From the NCBI GenBank assembly GCA_000727475.1, contig KL647298.1:2650741-2714740 (forward strand): DNA of 64,000 nucleotides, written 5' to 3'. Position numbers and translations under genes: made by a program. The notes beneath the pieces were generated by a model. It did no database searches, was not told the origin of the DNA, and worked only from the letters and a program-made list of their open reading frames with translations. Shown in pieces: positions 12,801-22,924 of the stretch. Source of the stretch: Sarcocystis neurona. Lineage: Eukaryota > Apicomplexa > Conoidasida > Eucoccidiorida > Sarcocystidae. How positions within the stretch are numbered: the first letter of the stretch is position 1; every line of letters starts with the position of its first letter.

Positions 12801-15800
12801 GCTGCTGCTTCTCCTGCTGCTGCAGCTCCCCAACGCATGCTGCTGGTGCTGCTGCCGCGGCCTCTGCGTCTGCCGGTGCCTCCTGCTCCTCCTCCACCTC
12901 CCGCGCCTCCTCCGCGAACGCCGCCGGTGCTGCTGCCACGACCCCCGGCTGCTGCGGCGCCTCGCGACAGTCCCCACCCCACGCCGCCTGCTGCGGCTGC
13001 TGCTCCTCCTCCTCCTCCGTCTTCGGCTACGGCACCACTTCCTCCTCCTGCTGTTGTGTCGCTTGCTGCTGCGGCAGCGCCTCCTCTTCGGCCGCTACTC
13101 CCAGCCGCTGCTCCTCCTCCTCCGCGCTGTCCCTGGAGCTGCTGCCGCCCCGTGCCGCGTCCCTGGCACCCCGCCGCCCGCGGGTGCTGCTGCTGCAGCA
13201 TCTGCGTGTCTTTCCGCCCTCTACGCGCTGCGCCTCCTCCTCTCCTGCTGCCAACTGCTGCACTGCCGTCGCGTCCGCCGTACGACGACGCGCTGCTGCT
13301 GCAAACGCGGGCAAAAAAGCAGCTAGAGTCGTAAACTTTGAACGGCATCGGAGTTATCAACTCTGCGAGGGGGATCTGCACGCACTCCTCTGCAAAGTCG
13401 CATGCAATGGTCTGCTGCTGCCTCTCGTGTGCCACACTTCGGGCCGCTCGCGCGCTTCTCTCGCCTTCCTCTCCGTCTTGTCTCTCCGCTTCGCCTGCTG
13501 TATCTTCTCTCCGTTGCTGCTCCGCAGTTCCCACCCTCTTGCTTCCCTCCGCTGCGCCACCTTCCCTCTCCTTCTTCTTCTCCTCTACACGGCCTGCTCG
13601 TGCTTCTGTCAACTCTGCTGCGGCTGCATGCGTTTCCACGCCGTGTGCTCCGCTCCCAACAGGTGCTGCGCACACCCTCCCTGCTGGCGCGTCCTCTCCT
13701 GCTGCCGCTTCTCCTGCTGGTGCTTCTCCTGCTGCCGCTTCTCCTGTTGCCACTTCCCCTGCCGTCACTTCTCCTCCTATGGCGACTTCTGTTGCTGCAG
13801 CACTGGGCGCAAAGACAGCATATGCGGCGTTTGTGGCGACGGCCTCCTGCTGCTCAGCAGCAAGAGCGGCAGCTGCCTCAAGAGTTCGCACTACGGACAT
13901 CTCCCGCTTTACCGTTAGTAACGAAGCTCCACTGCTGCGGTGTGCAGCGTCTCCCACACCAAGGGCTGCAGCAGCAGCACGGCGCCCAGAGTTCGCAGCA
14001 GCAACCGTTTCAGCGCCACCAGCAGGCACACCGTCAACTGCAGGAAGATTCGCAGCAGTCTCTGTTGTAACGGGAGCAGCAGCAACAGCACCTGCTGCAA
14101 CAGGAACACACGCGCCGGCAGCAGACGCGATTGCCCAAGTATTCTCCACCGCAGCAGACGCACCACCGGTAAATCCCGTTGGGTCTCGTGGCGTCTCCGC
14201 AGCAGCAGCATCAGCCTGCCCGACGTCGCCTGCAGCAGCAGCAGCCACACTCCGGTGTGCTGCTGCAGATGCAACAGGTGAAGCAATCCGGTCCTGCTTC
14301 GCAGCCGAAGCCGCAGCAGTTGATGTGTCAGCAGCAGCAGAAGGAGCAGCAGGCGACACAGCCCGCTCGACAACCGCGTGCAGAGCGTCCGAGGCAACAG
14401 GAAGTCCGGGGGTAAATGTAGCGGCTGCAGCACCCAGAAGAACCCCGTCAAGCTTCTCTTGTTCATCAGAAACAGCAGCAGGAAGAAATGAGGCAGCAAC
14501 TTCACCTGCTAATGTAACGGAAGCTCGAGAGGCAGCAGCCGCGACCCCGGACCTTCCTCCAGCAGCACCAGTTCCATCAAGAACGGCAGCAGCAAGTTGC
14601 TGCTGCTGCTGCTGCGGTCCCGCCGGCGGCTGCGCTGCGGTGTTGTTTTCACCTGGACGGCGTGCGGCTCCCATCAATGTCGCAGCCTCAGCTGCTCCCA
14701 CTGCAGCAGCCAGGGCACCATGCTCCCCAGCTGCAGCAGCAGCAATGACCGGCGTTCGCCTGGCTGCTGCTTCGCTGACTCTGCTGCTGCTGTCCAACTG
14801 CTGCCGCTGCTCAACTGCCCCCAGCAACAGCTGCGGCTGCTGGTCACTTCGACGACCGAGGCAACTGTCGCCGACAGCCACGTCGCACGGCGGCGACTGC
14901 CCCTGCTGCTTTGTCGGGACAGCAGCAGCGTTTCCTGCGTGCTGTTGCTCCCCAGCTCCCCAGTCGCCAGCAGCTACGGCAGCAGAAGGCCTGTTAGAGG
15001 TCTTCCCGGCTGCTGTTGCTGCTGTGGAGGCCAAGTCTGTCGCGCCTCGAGCCGCTGCTGCTGCAGCAGACGGAAGTGCACATCCTTCCACTCCCGGTGC
15101 TCCTGTCTCCATCGCCGCGCCTTCCACAGACATCTCTGCTGCCGTTGCTGCTGTCGCTGCTGCTGGTCCTGCTGCTCCTTCTGCTGCCCTTGCCGACGCA
15201 GCAGGGCCCTCGCGTAATCTATGGCTGCAAGGCCGCGCAGACAGTTCTCTACTTGACGAGAAGTCTACCCCCTCGTCCTCCTGGTGCGCGTCGCCTATGT
15301 CAAGATCGCACTGCCCACTCATGGCTGCAGAGCTTCGTCTTGTCGCCGTTCCTGCTACATCTGGGGGGGTTGCTGCAGCTGTAGCTGCAGCTGAAGGAGT
15401 CGCCCCTGCAGCTGCTCCTGCAACTGCTGCTGCTGGTCCTGCTGACCCTGGCGATGACGCAGTGTCTGCTGCTGTCGCAGCCGCCGACTTTCCTACTGCC
15501 AGCTTCGCAACAGCGGCCGCAGGCTCCTCGCCCACGCAAGACGCTCCCACCACATCCGCTGCCCCTCCCACTCTAGCAGTCTCGGCAGCGGCTCGCCCCG
15601 CCTCTGCTGCTTCTTTCACAGACGGAGAAGAGGTCTCCGCAAGCATCTGGTCTGTCGCTGCCGCTTCCTCTGTCGTTGCCGCGTCGGCCATTCCTGCGGT
15701 TCCTCCGGTTCTTCCCGCCTCTGTCGCTGCTGCTGCTGCTGCGTCGACGACGCGTGGTTCTGCTTCCGCTGCTGCGGGTTGTTCGCCTGCGTCGTCCCCG

Positions 15801-16973
15801 CCTCCTGTGGTGGCATCCCGCTCTGCTGCTGCTGCAGCCTCCGCGCCGCCAGGCCACTGGTTCTGCAGCGAGTCCCCAGCGGCGGCAGCAGCAGCGGCAC
15901 GGTCGCGGAGGTCCCGGTCGAGCTGTAGCAACTGCTGTTCGTACAACGCTTCAGCGGCCTCCTGTCGCTGCTGCTCCTCCTGCAGCTCCGCAGCTCCAAC
16001 TCCCCCAGCCGGCAAGAACGCGTTTACCCATGCCTGGTAGGCAAGGGGATCTACACGTACGCTCTTGTTGCCTCCCCTGCTTGCGCCAAAGACGCGCATG
16101 TACGAGCGGGACGCTGCAGTGCAACACACAGAGACGGCAGCGTAAACACCACATGCTGCAGCAACAGCAAACGACAGCAGCGCCAGTGTCACGCAGCACC
16201 AAGAAGTGCCGACAGGGAACAGCACCAGCAGCAAAAAGAAAGATTAAAAAAACATGTGGATATGTAAGAGACACACGAAGTCCCGTATACAGTCGTTGCA
16301 CACATATATGTATGCATGTATAGACGTATGTAGTATAGGCCTACATAACCACCACCACCAGGCCAGCGCAGGCAAGCAGCGGCAGCGGCCTGTAAGACAG
16401 CAGCAGCAGCAGCTCGACGGGCGAGCAGCAAGCAGTGTCAAACCTACGCACATACGCTTACAAACACACAGACGGCTTGCAGGCCTCCACTTCTATTGTG
16501 CCCGCAAACGTCTACGTTAAGCAGAAAAAGCCCCCCTGCAAGAGAGAGACAGCGACAAAACGTACGCGAGGGCAGCGCTGCGCACAATTCGAGAGGAAAC
16601 CGTGTAACGGTGTGCAGCAACTCCCCAAAACCTGTGCTTCTCTTCCACAAGCACGGATATCCACAAAAGACTGCAGACTTTCTCTTTCGCACGGTAGCTC
16701 ACACAGAGATTCTCTGCGGACGGCCGTGCCAGCTGCCTCTGAGAGGCCTGCATGCGCTGGCATGCACACATCGCAGAGGTGAACACACGTATCTCATCAA
16801 TCACGCGTGGGGCATATACCTGTAGCCTGGCCTGATGCACCAGACGCGTCTCCTGTGGCAGCCCTCTTTGCCTCCGCAGCAGTTCCTCCTCCTCCTCCTG
16901 CAGCGGCTGCTGCGCTGCTACTGCTGCCGCTCAACGCGCCACCCTTGGTAGCGCCGCTGTTGCTGCTGCTCAT
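1..16973 (-). CDS. Gene A: giant seven-exon PLU-1-like helical-repeat protein (3' end outside window)
   Basis: I rebuilt this gene by joining exons at GT..AG sites: 16973-16820, 16113-12044, 11017-6754, 5993-5199, 4201-3586, 3166-2628 and 898-1. All six junctions preserve phase, and the joined protein reads without a stop for about 3,778 residues up to the window edge. Residues from about 1,590 onward hold repeated units of the type L-L-x-x-G, a spacer, then A/S-x-x-W-x-x-K/R, for example AAWLEKVERL, AAQEWIEKVRA and KALRWLKRATDL. This resembles the PLU-1 helical domain next to PHD fingers in KDM5/JARID1 proteins, so a nuclear chromatin role is inferred. No JmjC, ARID or PHD finger is visible here; PHD fingers could lie downstream, off the edge. 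The first ~1,580 residues are mostly Ala/Gly/Ser low complexity. The family call is an inference; the exon structure is stronger. Confidence 0.65.
899..2627 (-). other. Gene A intron 6
   Basis: A 1,729-base intron, the longest in the gene, with donor GTGAGAA and acceptor TGCTGCGTCGGTAG. Its middle (about 1590-2330) is CAG on the plus strand and CTG on the sense strand. Several open frames on both strands fall in it, but all are low-complexity translations. A short extra exon beginning near 2091 would also keep phase, but it was not needed to join the flanks. Confidence 0.6.
2628..3166 (-). CDS. Gene A exon 6: continuous helical repeats
   Basis: 179 full codons with very little low complexity. 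It reads SEWRRLFEEAAEAPVR, LRAEVHAYLQQQ, then LRQLKQLQKEVRGCC, SWPRLEERLLLLQQLEQQAL and VAAAEAWARQTEVLRRKG. Regular spacing of Leu, with Trp/Phe at helix ends, matches the PLU-1 pattern seen in exons 3 and 4. It ends GSYLKVVAP before a GTGAGAA donor at 2627, leaving one base. This is the clearest ordered part of the protein. Confidence 0.75.
3167..3585 (-). other. Gene A intron 5
   Basis: A 419-base intron with donor GTAAAT and acceptor TTTTGACTGCTGCAG. The plus strand reads CAG/CAA-rich from about 3220 to 3560, so the sense strand is CTG, like the other introns. Confidence 0.68.
3586..4201 (-). CDS. Gene A exon 5
   Basis: 204 full codons. It begins TPWLDHNAPVHLQMP. A Gln/Ala/Glu-rich disordered stretch follows. 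It ends in a helix, EFVQALDRVYALWQERLR, that continues directly into exon 6 (RMKERTPLPTASEWRRLF). The donor at 3585 is AAG followed by GTAAAT. The continuity of the helix across the junction is good evidence for this join. Confidence 0.68.
4202..5198 (-). other. Gene A intron 4
   Basis: A 997-base intron. The plus strand is strongly CAG between about 4280 and 4720, so the sense strand is CTG. The proposed acceptor is ACTGGGTTACAG at 4202. It is the weakest of the six acceptors, because the pyrimidine tract is interrupted, but it alone gave a phase-compatible join to the ordered start of exon 5. Confidence 0.5.
5199..5993 (-). CDS. Gene A exon 4
   Basis: 264 full codons. It starts with the helical unit TLVIKNWPLHAELQEQKEKA followed by LRWLKRATDLIG. 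A Ser/Gly/Glu/Gln-rich insert follows, then a second ordered segment ending LEQLLKYALWSRRVRAL and EEQEVKELLAQPAADG. The donor at 5198 is GTAAGTA, an ideal consensus. The ordered ends match the repeat style of exon 3, and the insert behaves as an unstructured loop. The phase leaves one base, completed in exon 5. Confidence 0.72.
5994..6753 (-). other. Gene A intron 3
   Basis: A 760-base intron with donor GTATAGAAAT and acceptor CTGATTTTCGCAG. It carries AT microsatellite at about 6340-6440 and plus-strand CAG (sense CTG) at about 6545-6700. A competing donor near 6681 was excluded because it gives a stop soon after the acceptor. Confidence 0.65.
6754..11017 (-). CDS. Gene A exon 3: PLU-1-like helical repeats among Ala/Gln/Ser/Gly tracts
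   Basis: This exon has 1,421 codons. It opens EHAARLYSYYASAG. Helical units appear near 10290-10460 (NLHANISLQLSVVTAWQ), 9230-9360 (QLLREGLLLQRFVGLQQQL), 8040-8510 (VLSELLIEGFYSVPYLVPEF through AAQEWIEKVRA) and 7380-7830 (TDLLLQEGESLGGFLYVQPW and SLDVFRRKGKL). Each pairs a Leu-rich helix with a later helix bearing Trp or Phe and basic residues, as in PLU-1 repeats. Between them are long poly-Ala, poly-Gln, poly-Gly and poly-Ser runs, including an acidic/Ser block near 9800-10150. The exon ends EELDQLVALH before a GTATAGA donor. Joining there gives LVALH-D-TLVIKNWPL, so a helix is built across the junction. Confidence 0.7.
11018..12043 (-). other. Gene A intron 2
   Basis: A 1,026-base intron with donor GTAAGCC and acceptor GGCGTGTGCAG. 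The acceptor follows a CTG/T-rich tract on the sense strand. The middle holds AT microsatellite (about 11230-11290 and 11615-11830). A second CAG six bases downstream would also keep frame, removing two residues. Confidence 0.55.
12044..16113 (-). CDS. Gene A exon 2: long Ala/Ser/Gly-rich low-complexity exon
   Basis: About 1,356 codons, open throughout. The start is protein-like (SRSYMRVFGASRGG, then DPLAYQAWVNAFLP). A second ordered patch reads QIPLAELITPMPFKVYDSS near 13320-13390. A third near 12240-12510 includes EKIFDCLYLSRRVQQL and CWSEDGYAEAYYYSP. The rest is Ala/Glu/Gly/Ser tract. The end, HFIHLPVRK, precedes a GTAAGCC donor at 12043 in phase 0. Between about 13900 and 14600 the triplet polarity flips, with sense reading GCT/CTG, so one or more introns of length divisible by three may be hidden there. 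No domain was recognised. Its link to exon 3 rests on phase and on the strength of the splice sites. Confidence 0.55.
16114..16819 (-). other. Gene A intron 1
   Basis: This 706-base intron starts GTATATG and ends TTGCACTGCAG. On the sense strand its triplet tracts read CTG (the plus strand reads CAG at 16140-16200 and 16370-16430), opposite to the flanking exons. No coding signal was recognised in it. Confidence 0.55.
16820..16973 (-). CDS. Gene A exon 1 (start codon)
   Basis: The chosen ATG is at 16973, in the context CAAGATGA with A at -3. The exon encodes 51 residues starting MSSSNSGATKGG, rich in Ser, Ala and Gly, and ends ACAG before a GTATATG donor, leaving one base that completes an Ala codon with exon 2. 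An in-frame extension upstream to 17324 is open but begins with a non-ATG codon and looks less like protein, so the ATG at 16973 is preferred. No targeting signal is evident. Confidence 0.6.
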
Positions 16974-17500
16974 CTTGCTGCTGCACAGATGAGGGCCGCC
17001 GCGTAGCAACGGGCTGCTCTCTGTGACCGCAAGTAACGCGAAGCGGAGTGGCCTCTGCCAGTGTGTCTGCAGCAACGGCAGCAGCCGCTGCTGCGCGGGG
17101 GTGCTGCCGGTGCTGCTGCTCCTGCGCGGCCACGAGTGGAGGAGATACGAGGAGGAATGCCGAGGAGGAACGTAGAACAAGTACCACCTGCTTCCCACCT
17201 GTTGCAAGTCATCCGCGCCGCCGCCTCCGCAGGAAGAACTCTTCCTCTGCGGAAACCGCGAGTTGTTCGGCGCCTCACTTTTTAAGCCGCGCACACGCGG
17301 TGACCTTGCAGGCAGCAAGGACAACGACAGTAGGCAAGATCAACTCAAAGAGAAACGAGGAAAACCTTCAAACAGTCACGCTGTCACGCGTACGTGGTAG
17401 AAGAGTGGCCGCGCGACAACACGCAGGAACTACGCAGAGGCACACAATCACGCCGGACGGGACTACGCCGGTTATCCCGGACCGTTTCCCAAGCTCGACA
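16974..17500. other. Upstream region of gene A
   Basis: This stretch should hold the 5' untranslated region and promoter of gene A. It loses triplet repeats beyond about 17130. Short open frames occur on both strands, but none has a clear ATG and protein-like composition. No TATA or other element could be identified with confidence. Confidence 0.3.
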
Positions 17501-18420
17501 GGCGGATCCACGTCGAAGTCGTACTAAAAGAGTGTACCCAAGTCGCAGTAGTCACAGGCGTGAAAAAGACGCGCACTAAATTCTGCAGTAGAAAAGAGAC
17601 TCGCGGTGACCACACGCTCGCGTCCACACGTGACGTCCCGTACCGCAGTGGCTGGTTTTGTATGCGTCTCTTCGTTTATAGCGGAGTGAGGGCGGTAGGA
17701 GGTTCACGTGCGGCCGTGAAGTAACCACTGGATTGGTGATATTTTGTGAGCACGCAGGCCTTCACGCGGCCCGCATGGAGAGACGAGAGAAATGCCAGGG
17801 GTTCTTCATGATCCCGACGCTAGAAACAGAGACCCGTCGTTCATCTCTTTGTAAACGGTGCAGGGACTATTGCAACAGGCGGCCTCAAATGCTGTCGCGT
17901 CCGTTAAAGAAGCCGGTTAAAATGCCGGCTCTATAAGACGGAGCGTGTAGTCGAAAGGGTGTGGTGCCGTGAAGACTGCAACAGCAGGAATTGCACGGCA
18001 GCATCAGACGGCGCGACCGCAACCTCGTCCACGCAGAGAGAGGGAGTGGCATAAGAGAGTACTGCCGCAGCAGCTGTAGTAATCGCAACAAAAAAGATAA
18101 GACGGAAGCGGCAGCACGTGTAGGGACAGCAGGAGGAGGACGGCAGTGGGGGAGGATAAGACACGAACGCGTGAAACAGCAGAGGCGTGCGGCAGCGGAA
18201 GGAAAGAGACACGCCGTCTTGTACAAGGAAGCACACAACTTCTGTGAGAAGAGTTTCAACAAATCTATGCTGCTGCGGTTATTGCAGCATGACACTGGGC
18301 GTGGCAGCATACCGATGCCGCACCCCCAAGGGACGAAGGAGAGCGACTGCACGCAGACGCGAAGTATGCCTGGAAAACAACAAACGCGCAGGTTTTTTTA
18401 CCGAGACTCCCCCGATAAGA
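17500..18420. other. Repeat-poor region, no confirmed gene
   Basis: Composition is mixed, without triplet tracts. A short plus-strand frame at 17775-17936 starts with ATG, reads MERREKCQGFF and contains a Cys cluster (CKRCRDYC), but at 53 codons it cannot be separated from chance. Nothing else was recognised. Confidence 0.2.
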
Positions 18421-18429
18421 CGGGAACAG

Positions 18430-19998
18430 GATGAACGTGGGATGAGAAGCAGTCGTCTCAACAAGAAGAGAAAGGGGAATTCAGCAGTAGAGGGGGATGG
18501 GTTTGGGGTTGACCAGGTGGTGGAAGGAAGCAGTGAAGGCAGCCACCGGAGAAAACTTTTCCACAGGCAGTTGGAAAAAACGCAGGCGAAGCGCGTGACA
18601 TACTTTTAAAACTCAACGCGTACGTTCTTATGGGGTGACCACCGCAAGAAAAACGTCACAGCGATGCTATTCCTGCAGATGGGTGCTCAGTTGTGGCAGC
18701 CGGGGTTGTGACTACGTTGCGGCTGCCGTTGCTGCTTTGCTAGAGTCTGGACAAAATTTTGCACCGATATGGAACACTTTAGCTTCCCTGCAAAGCGTCG
18801 GGTTGTCCCGAGCAGGAAAAAGTGGAAAGGAGGCCAGCGACAACAGCAGGTAGCAGTCCCCAGCGGCTGGCGAATAAAAATTTCTGCGCCTGCAGGAACC
18901 TGCCGCGGTCCTGCGGTGGAGAGCTCGCCAGAGGCTCGTGGCGGATCACAGGCAGATGCCGCAGAGCATAGAATACTAGAAGAACTTCAGGAGAGAAATA
19001 GAAGATTCAAAAGAAATAAAGAACTCCAGCACCTGCGACGTTCTCTGGTCGTGGCACACAGCGTACCGCGACAATACCGGCCGTACCCGCGTTGTGTGGA
19101 GGCGGCTGAGGCAGAGCCTATCTCCCGCCGTACCCGCGTAACAGTAGTAGTAGGAGGCCGCGGCAACTACACTGGCGGAAGCCAAACGCGACCTCTATCA
19201 GTGGAAAACAGTCTCTCAGTTCTAGAAAGTAATTGTCTTCATATTTACACTGTCCACTTAAACAGCGGGGCGCGCCTGCAATTACACATAATTACAGAGA
19301 GCCACGTACACCCTGCAGCGCCACAGGCCCCGCGGTAACGCGTTTATGCGGGCCCTCTGTGCACGAGGAGCGGGAAGAGGGCAGAGCGAGGGAAAAGAGG
19401 AAAACTGGTAAGGGCGTTGCCTTCAGCAGCATGAAACTGTTTCAAAAGGCCCTAACAGAAACTGGCGACAGGTCGGGAAAATTCAGATTCGGGCTTGGAC
19501 TTCTTCTACCAAAGCGCATCACTGTGCCAGTCGCAACAGCTGTACCTGTAGCGCAGCCACACAGCCTTGCCCTCTACCAAATGCGAACGGGGGGGGGTTG
19601 GTCGCCTCCCGCCGGTGGCACACCCCCCCGTAGGCTTGTGTTAGAGTCGGCGCAGGAGAAACTAGACGCCACCCTTTCTGTCTGCGGGGCTCTGTCTTTT
19701 TGGGAAAAGGCTCCACGAGGAGAGCGGGTGGTCGTGCGCTCGACGGAGGCCGCACGCTTAGACCGAAACCAACAGAAGCCACAGCGAAGGACGCGTGGGG
19801 ACGGAGAAGAGAGAGGCAACAGATGAGGCGGCGCCGCCAAGTGGATAGTAGGCAAGCGGGGCTGCAGGGTCACAAAGAGTATGTTTGGCCGGAGACATGC
19901 CCGCTGTGCGCAGGAGCAAGGCTTAGAAATCACCTTAAGTTGCGTTCCTGTCTATACTCCGTCTTGCTGAAAAGGCTTAGGGGCGGTTCCCGGTGATG
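18430..19998 (+). other. Weak plus-strand coding potential
   Basis: Several consecutive plus-strand frames look more protein-like than their shadows. 18430-18609 includes SSRLNKKRKGNSAVEG and SHRRKLFHRQLEKTQAK. 18769-19338 includes ILEELQERNRRFKRNKELQ. 19233-19826 includes KLFQKALTETGDRSGKFRFG. 19700-19996 includes a Cys/His cluster (CPLCAGARLRNHLKLRSC). They lie in different frames, so a single gene would need introns, and I could not find a set of splice sites that joins them. Function unknown. They could also be relics. Confidence 0.2.
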
Positions 19999-19999
19999 T

Positions 20000-21950
20000 C
20001 AACGGCTTGGGCAGGATGTCGCGAGTGCCGACTGTGACGGAGAATTTTCTTGCGAGTGCCAACAAGGTGAAGCCACGCAAGTGCTGGACTTCTCGGGTAC
20101 AAGCAAACTCAAGCAGACATGTCGCCGAATCTGCGGTGCGCGAGCTGTGAGATAGGAGGAGACGAAAATAATTGCGGAATTCGAGGAAGGGTGGTGAACT
20201 ACGAGCACGCAACCCATCGCTGGATCTGAGTAGTTTCCAACAAATTTCGAAACATTAGCAGAATGCAGGCGTCATGAAGTCCTCTGCGCCTAGATATGAT
20301 CCCGATCGTGGGTGCAGGCGCCGCACATAAAGCGGTGCTCACTTCGATCGCGGGCAGAGGACGAAACGCGACAGAACTTGATACGCACGTGAGTCTTGCT
20401 TGCTTGATGTGCTGAAGCTCTCATAAAGAGGTCCTGGAAGTGCAACGAAGAGCTGAAACTGTGGTACCAGCTAGCTAAAGAGTCAATAAGTTGTCTTTCG
20501 CGGATTACCCGTGAATCACACAACCAGAAGGGTCGACTCCTGAGGCGAATGCAAACACAGCATACTGAAAATGTGCAAGAATGTATAAACCGTCTTAAGC
20601 TGACACGGCATCCTGCTATTGCTGGAGTGAGGGTCCAGGCGGCCACAGCATTCGATCTCCATTCGACTCTTGGTCTTAGCGTTACAGTGCTGCTGAAATT
20701 TGAACTTGTCAAACGATGCCTACTGCAGGCCGCGTGAGGGAGTACCATCATTTCCAAGCGCTGTTGGCTGATGGGAAACAACTCCTGTCAGAGGCCAACC
20801 AGCGCGGCGTTGGTCGGGTGCTGTAGTATATGGGGATCTCCCACCTGCCCATCCACCCGTCGCCAACTGGCACCCATTGTACACGTGGATATCGCACGTG
20901 CCCGTGCACCCGTCACCAGTTGACACGCTTCCCCTAGCTTCCCACTTTGTCTGGGTGAAGCGGAAACACGTTACATATGCGTAGGTAGTTCTGTATCTAC
21001 TTCGAGGCAGGCTGAAGCGGAAGAATTATTTTTTATTTGCTTAGCCGCAGTGTGCTAACCGTCCAAGGCTCAGGATGCAGGAGCAGGACTCTGTGGGAGA
21101 ACACAGAGGTCCTGCCGCACGAAATCATCCCGCGGGGCCTGCATAGATCGGGCGGGCCACCAATGTATACGTGGCTTGCACCGTTACATGAGTGGTGTTG
21201 TCTGCAGGAAATCGCACTCCTAAGAATCACTTTTAAGTGTGCAATACCTCGCGTCCCTATAATTGTCACACCCGTGTCACCGATTTCTGGTGGCGATGTA
21301 GTGGCGCTGAGCTGCTGTCTTTGGAAAGTCGACTTGATGATTGATAGCATACCAAGCCTACTGATGATATTAATGTAAGGAGGACAGCAAAGATTCCTGC
21401 CTGAGGTGCTCGAGGGTGCTGACTCTGGACGCGAGCCCGAGGGTCTCATGTACGCGCAGCCACCGAAATATCTACCGTGATCTCAGGGAGACAGCTCAGT
21501 TCGTTCGCTCAAAGGATTGCAGAACGGGAAACTAAACCTCACTCATCAGCCCTGTATTCCTTGTTACACGCTCCCGTAAACAAGTTCGAATTTTTCACGT
21601 TCCGAACAAGATTATGCCGGGGGTATGCATCGTACGTCGGCGTGTGCGGCCACGTGTCCAGCTGTGAATTACGGTCCACTTTCACAGACGCGCACTTTCG
21701 AAAGCCGATCAGCTGCGACGTTCTACACACACTTATGCACGTGAACATACCTGTGAGTGTAGGTAATTGTCAGAAAGAAAACTGGGGCCACATTGATTTC
21801 TTCTAAGAAAAAGGATAGAGTGTTTGTTCAAAGTGTCTGCTTTCAAGGGGAAAGACGGGCTGCTGCGTAGTGTACGTACGTCGAAGTAAAGCTTCCCAGG
21901 TAGGCGTTGATTCACGTAAATGTATCTGTCTAATTATAATTTATAAATGC
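20000..21950. other. Repeat-poor region, no confirmed gene
   Basis: Open frames up to 163 codons occur on both strands (for example 20290-20781 minus and 21037-21378 plus), but none shows a recognisable motif, repeat polarity or convincing splice sites. One imperfect direct repeat lies at 20831-20926. Confidence 0.25.
20831..20926. repeat. Imperfect 43-bp direct repeat, two copies
   Basis: Copies at 20831-20873 and 20884-20926 share about three quarters of positions, including the core TGCCC..CACCCGT followed by C.CCA..TG.CAC. The offset is 53 bases. It may be a short minisatellite or the remains of a longer unit. Confidence 0.55.
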
Positions 21951-22560
21951 ACCTCCAGACGAATATATCTATATATATAGCTATATTCAACAACATATAT
22001 ATATATGTATGTGTATACATAGTACAAATGTCAATATCTGCGTGTGTATATGCGTGTGTTTCCCACACTTTTACACACGTTCACACGTGTGTGTACATCT
22101 GCACGTCTCTGGGTCGTATACATAGAGATGGACACAACGATCAACTTGTGCACATAGCTCTGCATAATATTTGTAACACGCATGTACAACTACAGGTGTA
22201 TACGGACGTAGATACAGCCACATACGCATACACCTGCGTGCGTCTACCTACCACAAGTGTACACAAGTGTGTGGGACTGATTATAGTTCCACAGGCGCGC
22301 ATTTAAACTCCGCTCCTCACAGATGCGTGCAGATTTATATGCGTACGTGTGTTGCACTCATATGAATGGATATATATAAACAACACACGTAGGAGACCAG
22401 TGTCAACAACAGTGTAGGTATATTCGTAGATATACACACATACATGCAAATACGGGAAAAAAAAGGGCGCACGCTTGCATATATGTATGTGTACGCTACC
22501 ACTGACGTACGCTTATGTATATGGGTGTTCGCCTGACTTGAGATCCTCGAGAATAAACGC
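21945..22560. repeat. TATA/TACACA microsatellite and simple-sequence region
   Basis: Short tandem runs of TATATA, CACACG and ACGTAC dominate. Translations of these bases give Tyr-Ile or His-Thr runs that should not be read as proteins. No gene was seen. Confidence 0.6.
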
Positions 22561-22671
22561 ACACACACTTCTTCCTTTCAAAAACACTTTGATTCGACGT
22601 CAGCCTGTGCGGGCCCTCGTGAAAGTCCTTCTTTACAGGGAACCTTGACACGCACGTACGTACGTACACTT

Positions 22672-22924
22672 ACGCACACAGGTAGTTAGGTATCGACGGA
22701 CGTACACACATATATAACTACACGAATAAGTGGTTTTTTTATTATCTTCTCATTCGCACAAGTGTACATGGGTAAGCTACAAACAACTCTGCATACACAC
22801 GCACGCACACAGGTAGTCAGGTATCTACGTACGTACACGCACATATAAGTACACGTATAAGCGGTTCTTTTATTATCTTCTCATTCGCACAAGTGTACGT
22901 GGATAAGCTACGAATAACTCTGCA
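22672..22924. repeat. Tandem duplication, two copies of about 122 bp
   Basis: Copies at 22672-22793 and 22803-22924 both run from ACGCACACAGGTAGT through TTATTATCTTCTCATTCGCA to AACTCTGCA. They differ at a modest number of positions. The unit offset is 131 bases. Confidence 0.8.

Noticed and set aside
13338..16040. A 900-codon plus-strand open frame opposite exon 2
   Set aside because: It is almost entirely Ala/Ser/Pro from repeat sequence and starts without a signal of its own. The minus frame has phase-matched splicing at both ends.
19880..19960. CPLC..H.....C cluster as a zinc finger of a retroelement
   Set aside because: Single motif, no reverse transcriptase, integrase or terminal repeats nearby.
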